Below are positions 60,644 to 64,000 of a DNA stretch of 64,000 nucleotides, piece by piece (within the stretch, counting starts at the first letter, position 1; every line of letters starts with the position of its first letter). The stretch spans positions 1 to 64,000 of the forward strand of contig NZ_JACRAW010000164.1 in the NCBI RefSeq assembly GCF_016213215.1, given 5' to 3'. The position numbers and the translations under genes are program-made. The DNA comes from Bradyrhizobium sp. (GTDB lineage: Bacteria; Pseudomonadota; Alphaproteobacteria; Rhizobiales; Xanthobacteraceae). Below the pieces are notes generated by a model. The model made no database searches. It was not told where the DNA came from and worked only from the letters and a program-made list of their open reading frames with translations.

Positions 60644-60670
60644 CCGCCCGACGTCTTGTGCGTCGGGCGG
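60644..60670 (-). terminator. Second hairpin after the malic enzyme gene
   Basis: CCGCCCGACG (60644-60653) and CGTCGGGCGG (60661-60670), a perfect 10-bp stem with a 7-base loop, begin six bases after the malic enzyme stop. There is no T-run directly after it; the two hairpins in tandem may act together. Confidence 0.6.
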
Positions 60671-60675
60671 GATCT

Positions 60676-62325
60676 TCAGTAGTGCGGATCGTACATGTGC
60701 GACTGGACGAAGCTGGCGAGGTCGTTGGGCGCGGCGCCGTCGGCAAGCCCGCGCTGGTAGACGACTTGCGCCACGGCGGCGGCGATCTTCGTCGACACCT
60801 CGCGGATGCGGGGTAGCGCCGGATAAAGGCTGCCCTGGTCGAGATCATCCTTGCCCACGCAATCGGCAAGCGTATGCGCGGCCGCCATGAACATCTCGTC
60901 GGTCACGAGCTTCGTTCCGCTGGCGATCGCCCCCAACCCGACCCCCGGGAAGATGTACGAATTATTGCCCTGGCGCGGCACGAACGTCTTGCCGTTCAGC
61001 GCCACCGGGTCATACGGGCTGCCGCAGGCGAACAGCGCGCGGCCCTCCGTGTGGCGATAGGCCTCCTCGGCCGAGCATTCCGCCTTCGAGGTCGGGTTGG
61101 AGAGCGCGAACACGATCGGCCGCTCGTTGAACTCGGCCATGGTGCGCAGCACTTCCGGTGTGAACGCGCCGCCCACCGCGGCGACGCCGATGATCGCCGT
61201 CGGCTTCAGCGTCTTGATCGCGGTGAGGAAATCGCTGACCTGCGCATGATCGTGGGCATAGCGCAGCTTGTGGCCGGAAAGGCCGGCCCTGCCGCCGACG
61301 ACGAGGCCGCGCGAATCGACCAGCCAGGTGCGCTTGAGCGCCTCCGCTTCCGAGGCGCCTTCCGCCACCATGGCTGAGACGACGAGGTCGGCGATGCCGG
61401 TGGCGGCTTCGCCCGCGCCGAGGAACAGCAGCCGCTGCTCGTTGAGCTTGCCGCCATTGACACGCAGCGCCGAGAACAGGCCGGCGAGCGCGACCGCGGC
61501 CGTGCCCTGGATGTCGTCGTTGAAGACGCAGGCATCATGCCGGTACCTGTCGAGCATGCGGAACGCCGAGTGGTTGGCGAAATCCTCGAACTGGATCAGG
61601 ACGCCCGGGAAGGTCGCGCGCGCCGCCGTCATGAACTCGTCGATGAAAGCGTCATAGGCCTCACCCGTCAGCCGCTTCTGGCGCAGGCCGATGTAATAGG
61701 GGTCGTTGAGGAACTCTTCGTTGTTGGTGCCGACGTCCAGCATGATCGGCAGGCACAGCTCAGGATGCACGCCGGCGCAGGCCGAATAGAGCGAGAGCTT
61801 GCCGACCGGGATGCCCATGCCGTTGGCGCCGAGGTCGCCGAGCCCGAGGATGCGCTCGCCGTCGGTGACCACGATCAGCTTGGCCTTGTAAGGCCAGTTC
61901 TTCAGCAGATCGGCGATCTGGCCGCGATCCTTGGCCGAGATGAACATGCCGCGCGGGCGCTGGAAGATCAGGCCGTATTTCTGGCAGGCGAGCCCGACCG
62001 TAGGTGTGTAGATGATCGGCTGGATCTCGTCGATGTTGTCGCACACGACGCGGAAGAACAGCGCCTCGTTTCGGTCATGCAGCGCGTTCAGCGCCACGTA
62101 TTTCTCGAGGTCGCTCGGCAGGCTGCGCAGGTTGGTCATGATGCGCGCCGCCTGCGACTGCATGGTGGATATGCAAGGGGGCAGGAGGCCACTCAGGCCG
62201 AGGGCGGCCCGCTCCTGCTCGGTGAAGGCGGTGCCCTTGTTGAGCAGCGGATCGCGCAGCAGCGTGAGGCCGCGCGGCGAATCCGAAGCTGTTGACGGGG
62301 CACTGAAACGATCGAGTCTATTCAC
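60676..62325 (-). CDS. NAD-type malic enzyme (oxidative decarboxylating)
   Basis: The 549-residue single-domain malic enzyme converts malate to pyruvate and CO2. It has the active-site Tyr in IIYTPTVGLACQKYG, the Lys region ERILGLGDLGANGMGIPVGK, metal ligands in LIQFEDFANHSAF and HDACVFNDDIQGTAAV, and the nucleotide loop FLGAGEAATGIADL. The form is the eukaryote/SfcA-like large subfamily, not the MaeB fusion. GTG 62325 has GGAGGA seven bases upstream and is the start; the frame opens at 62367. In rhizobial symbionts malic enzyme supplies acetyl-CoA from dicarboxylates. A FixK/FNR box sits upstream. Confidence 0.94.
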   Translation of the reverse strand: MNRLDRFSAPSTASDSPRGLTLLRDPLLNKGTAFTEQERAALGLSGLLPPCISTMQSQAARIMTNLRSLPSDLEKYVALNALHDRNEALFFRVVCDNIDEIQPIIYTPTVGLACQKYGLIFQRPRGMFISAKDRGQIADLLKNWPYKAKLIVVTDGERILGLGDLGANGMGIPVGKLSLYSACAGVHPELCLPIMLDVGTNNEEFLNDPYYIGLRQKRLTGEAYDAFIDEFMTAARATFPGVLIQFEDFANHSAFRMLDRYRHDACVFNDDIQGTAAVALAGLFSALRVNGGKLNEQRLLFLGAGEAATGIADLVVSAMVAEGASEAEALKRTWLVDSRGLVVGGRAGLSGHKLRYAHDHAQVSDFLTAIKTLKPTAIIGVAAVGGAFTPEVLRTMAEFNERPIVFALSNPTSKAECSAEEAYRHTEGRALFACGSPYDPVALNGKTFVPRQGNNSYIFPGVGLGAIASGTKLVTDEMFMAAAHTLADCVGKDDLDQGSLYPALPRIREVSTKIAAAVAQVVYQRGLADGAAPNDLASFVQSHMYDPHY

Positions 62326-62380
62326 GAAAAATTCCTCCCGGGAGATTTTTTGATTTGCCCCAACCATTGTCCGTCAGGCG

Positions 62381-62394
62381 TTGATGGAGATCAA
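62381..62394 (-). promoter_or_regulatory. Perfect FNR/FixK box upstream of the malic enzyme gene
   Basis: TTGAT-GGAG-ATCAA is an exact match to the FNR/FixK palindrome TTGAT-N4-ATCAA. Its centre (62387.5) lies 62-63 bases upstream of the GTG start at 62325. A class II activator centred at -41.5 would put the transcription start near 62346, leaving a leader of about 21 bases that contains the GGAGGA ribosome site. Confidence 0.8.
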
Positions 62395-62457
62395 GGACAG
62401 AGCAATTTACTATTTAGGCAGAAGCACTTCGGTTGGTCCGGGCGATCACAATTCATG

Positions 62458-62513
62458 TCATCCCGCAGCGCAGCGACAGCTATGCGAGCGCCTTGCATAC
62501 GCGCCCGGGATGA
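62458..62513. repeat. Imperfect intergenic inverted repeat
   Basis: TCATCCCG (62458-62465) and CGGGATGA (62506-62513) are perfect 8-bp arms flanking 40 bases with further GCGC-rich partial symmetry. Probably one of the many intergenic hairpin elements of this group. Confidence 0.4.
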
Positions 62514-62806
62514 TGATTCGCGCCCAGCAACGCCTGAGCTTCCGGGAATCGGCCATGTCTCGGACGACGGCCGAAGAGCCGGCGGATGATTCCTTGGCGT
62601 GATTGGCCGTTCTGGGCGAATCACGCAGCTTCGCGCCAACGCCCGAAATGCAAATCAGCGTCGCTCTCTGCGGATGGAGCAGGCGCGCGCAAGCGCGGTT
62701 CCGCAGCACGAGCTGCATGGCCGATTTTGCGGGATCTGCGCCATTTCGATCGGCCCGTCATCGGACTAGCCTGCAGCGCTCGCAGACGAACGCGTCGAGG
62801 TCGGAC

Positions 62807-63952
62807 ATGAATTGGCGTCTGGTGTTGTGGAGCGGCTTTGGTGCTCTTGCGCTCCTCCTGATCATCGGCACCGCGTGGCTTCTCACGCTGCCCACGGCGC
62901 CGGCGCGCGCACCGGCGGCGCCGATTGCGCAGGAAGAGATCGACGCCACGATCGCGGCCTTGAAGCCGCCCAGGCGCGAGCGCCCCCTGATCGCGATCGT
63001 CGGGATCAACGAAGCCAGCGAGACCACCGACTATCTCATGCCCTATGGCATTCTGCGCCGGGCCGATGTCGCCGATGTGGTGTTGCTGGCAACCGAGCCG
63101 GGACCGGTGACGCTGTACCCGGTGCTCAAAGTCGAGCCGCACGCGACGATCGCTGAGTTCGACGCCCGCCATCAGGAAGGCGCCGACTATGTCATCGTCC
63201 CCGCCATGAGCCGCGACGACGATCCGAACGTCGTGCGATGGATCAGGGAGCAGGCGGCGAAGGGCGCGATCATCGTCGGCGTGTGTGCCGGCGCCAAGGT
63301 CGTCGCCTCGACCGGGCTGCTCGACGGCAGGCGCGCCACGACCCACTGGTATTACCTGAAAGAGCTGCGCGATAAGCACCCGGCGGTTCATTACGTCGCC
63401 AACCGGAGAATGGTGGTCGACCGCGGGGTTGCGACCACGACCGGGATCACCGCATCGATGCCGATGGCGCTCACGCTGATCGAGGCCATCGCCGGCCGCG
63501 ACAAGGCCGAGGCGGTCGGGCGCGAGATCGGCCTTGCGCGCTGGGATGCGCGTCACGACAGCAGCGCATTCCAGTTCACCCGTCCGTTCGCGCTGACGGC
63601 GATCCGCAATACACTTGTCTTCTGGAATCGGGAGCAACTCGGCATCGAGCTTGCGCCTCGCATCGACGAAGTGTCGCTGGCTCTCGTCGCGGACGCCTGG
63701 TCGCGGACCTACCGCTCGCGCGCGGTGACCTTTGCACAAGGTGCGCAGCAGAGCCGCAATGGCGTGCGCATCCTTCCCGACCAGGTGGCCGCGAACTGGC
63801 CCGCCGGCCGCGCGTTGCCCGCGATCGATACCGTGCGGCCGGCCGCTGCACTGGACCATGCCCTCGAGACCATCAAGGTACGCTACGGCATGCGCACCGC
63901 TGGGTTCGTCGCGATGCAGCTCGAATATCCGGCGAACACGCTGTCCGATTAG
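62807..63952 (+). CDS. Membrane-anchored DJ-1/PfpI (GATase1-like) domain protein
   Basis: ATG 62807 (GAGGT upstream) gives 381 residues. A hydrophobic anchor (about residues 5-27, LVLWSGFGALALLLIIGTAW) is followed by a DJ-1/PfpI domain (about 55-240) with LIAIVGINEASETTDYLMPY, ADYVIVPAMSRDDDP and the nucleophile elbow IIVGVCAGAKVVASTGLLDG, then ATTHW. The Cys in GVCAGA is in the expected position. A further 130 residues (about 250-381) of unknown fold contain SRTYRSRAVTFAQGAQQSRN. The domain is like that in front of AraC-type regulators, but no HTH is present. Function unknown; exported glyoxalase-, amidase- or sensor-like roles are possible. Confidence 0.82.
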   Translation: MNWRLVLWSGFGALALLLIIGTAWLLTLPTAPARAPAAPIAQEEIDATIAALKPPRRERPLIAIVGINEASETTDYLMPYGILRRADVADVVLLATEPGPVTLYPVLKVEPHATIAEFDARHQEGADYVIVPAMSRDDDPNVVRWIREQAAKGAIIVGVCAGAKVVASTGLLDGRRATTHWYYLKELRDKHPAVHYVANRRMVVDRGVATTTGITASMPMALTLIEAIAGRDKAEAVGREIGLARWDARHDSSAFQFTRPFALTAIRNTLVFWNREQLGIELAPRIDEVSLALVADAWSRTYRSRAVTFAQGAQQSRNGVRILPDQVAANWPAGRALPAIDTVRPAAALDHALETIKVRYGMRTAGFVAMQLEYPANTLSD

Positions 63953-64000
63953 TCGGGCGGGAACTTGCGCCAGATGGTCCAGGCGACCGCTCAGGGTTCG

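Larger units (their letters stand above)
62326..62806. other. Divergent region between the malic enzyme and DJ-1-like genes
   Basis: These 481 bases hold the regulatory region of the malic enzyme gene (62326-62400), then an AT-richer part and an inverted repeat at 62458-62513. No ORF is convincing; the frame of the downstream gene is open from 62603 but lacks domain sequence before 62807. Confidence 0.4.

Overview
This is a high-GC alphaproteobacterial chromosome segment, most likely from Bradyrhizobium or a close relative in the Bradyrhizobium/Rhodopseudomonas group. The evidence is the housekeeping gene order, the protein sequences, the typical intergenic palindromes and FixK/FNR-type boxes. 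It contains no insertion sequence, phage or CRISPR array.

Layout. (1) 0-3.6 kb: the end of the F1 ATP synthase operon (atpA partial, atpG, atpD, atpC), facing (2) 3.8-15.2 kb: a long minus-strand housekeeping series with two tandem RppH-like Nudix genes, a YibQ-type polysaccharide deacetylase, ctpA, an EnvC-like amidase activator, rlmH, rsfS, nadD, proA, a GNAT gene, proB and obgE. (3) 15.3-20.7 kb: a secreted unknown, a MaoC dehydratase, a DMT permease, a GNAT gene, rpmA, rplU and an unusual ROK-type protein whose motifs occur in circularly permuted order. (4) 21.0-29.5 kb: tRNA-Ser(CGA) followed by a patchier, accessory-looking stretch. It holds a mannose operon (manA, a GT4 glycosyltransferase fused to a second large domain, a GH130 mannoside phosphorylase/hydrolase), several very small genes, a degenerate bS21-like gene and cspA. 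(5) 29.6-34.4 kb: a DMT permease, an aldehyde dehydrogenase with an SDR, and a REC-EAL protein that has lost key residues in both domains.

(6) 35-46.6 kb: a signalling island. It contains an unknown 387-residue protein, a DHp-like/LuxR-HTH fusion without the phosphoacceptor His, a stand-alone Hpt protein, cheW-cheY-cheR-PilZ without cheA, cheB or a chemoreceptor, two further response regulators, and a Cache-HAMP-PAS hybrid histidine kinase with its own receiver protein. (7) 46.9-58 kb: a dehydratase of the L-arabinonate type, oligopeptidase B, a class V aminotransferase, a thermonuclease-like protein, a 577-residue unknown, a secreted caspase-fold protein lacking both catalytic residues, and an orphan HlyD-type adaptor. 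(8) 58-62.4 kb: ubiT-ubiU-ubiV for oxygen-independent ubiquinone synthesis, then a malic enzyme preceded by a perfect FNR/FixK palindrome at class II activator spacing. (9) 62.8-64 kb: a membrane-anchored DJ-1/PfpI-type protein.

The most notable observations are the permuted ROK protein, the FixK/FNR box at the malic enzyme beside the anaerobic ubiquinone genes, the pseudo-caspase, the chemotaxis-like cassette without a kinase, and the mannose operon behind the tRNA. All family calls come from reading the sequence; no database search was possible.
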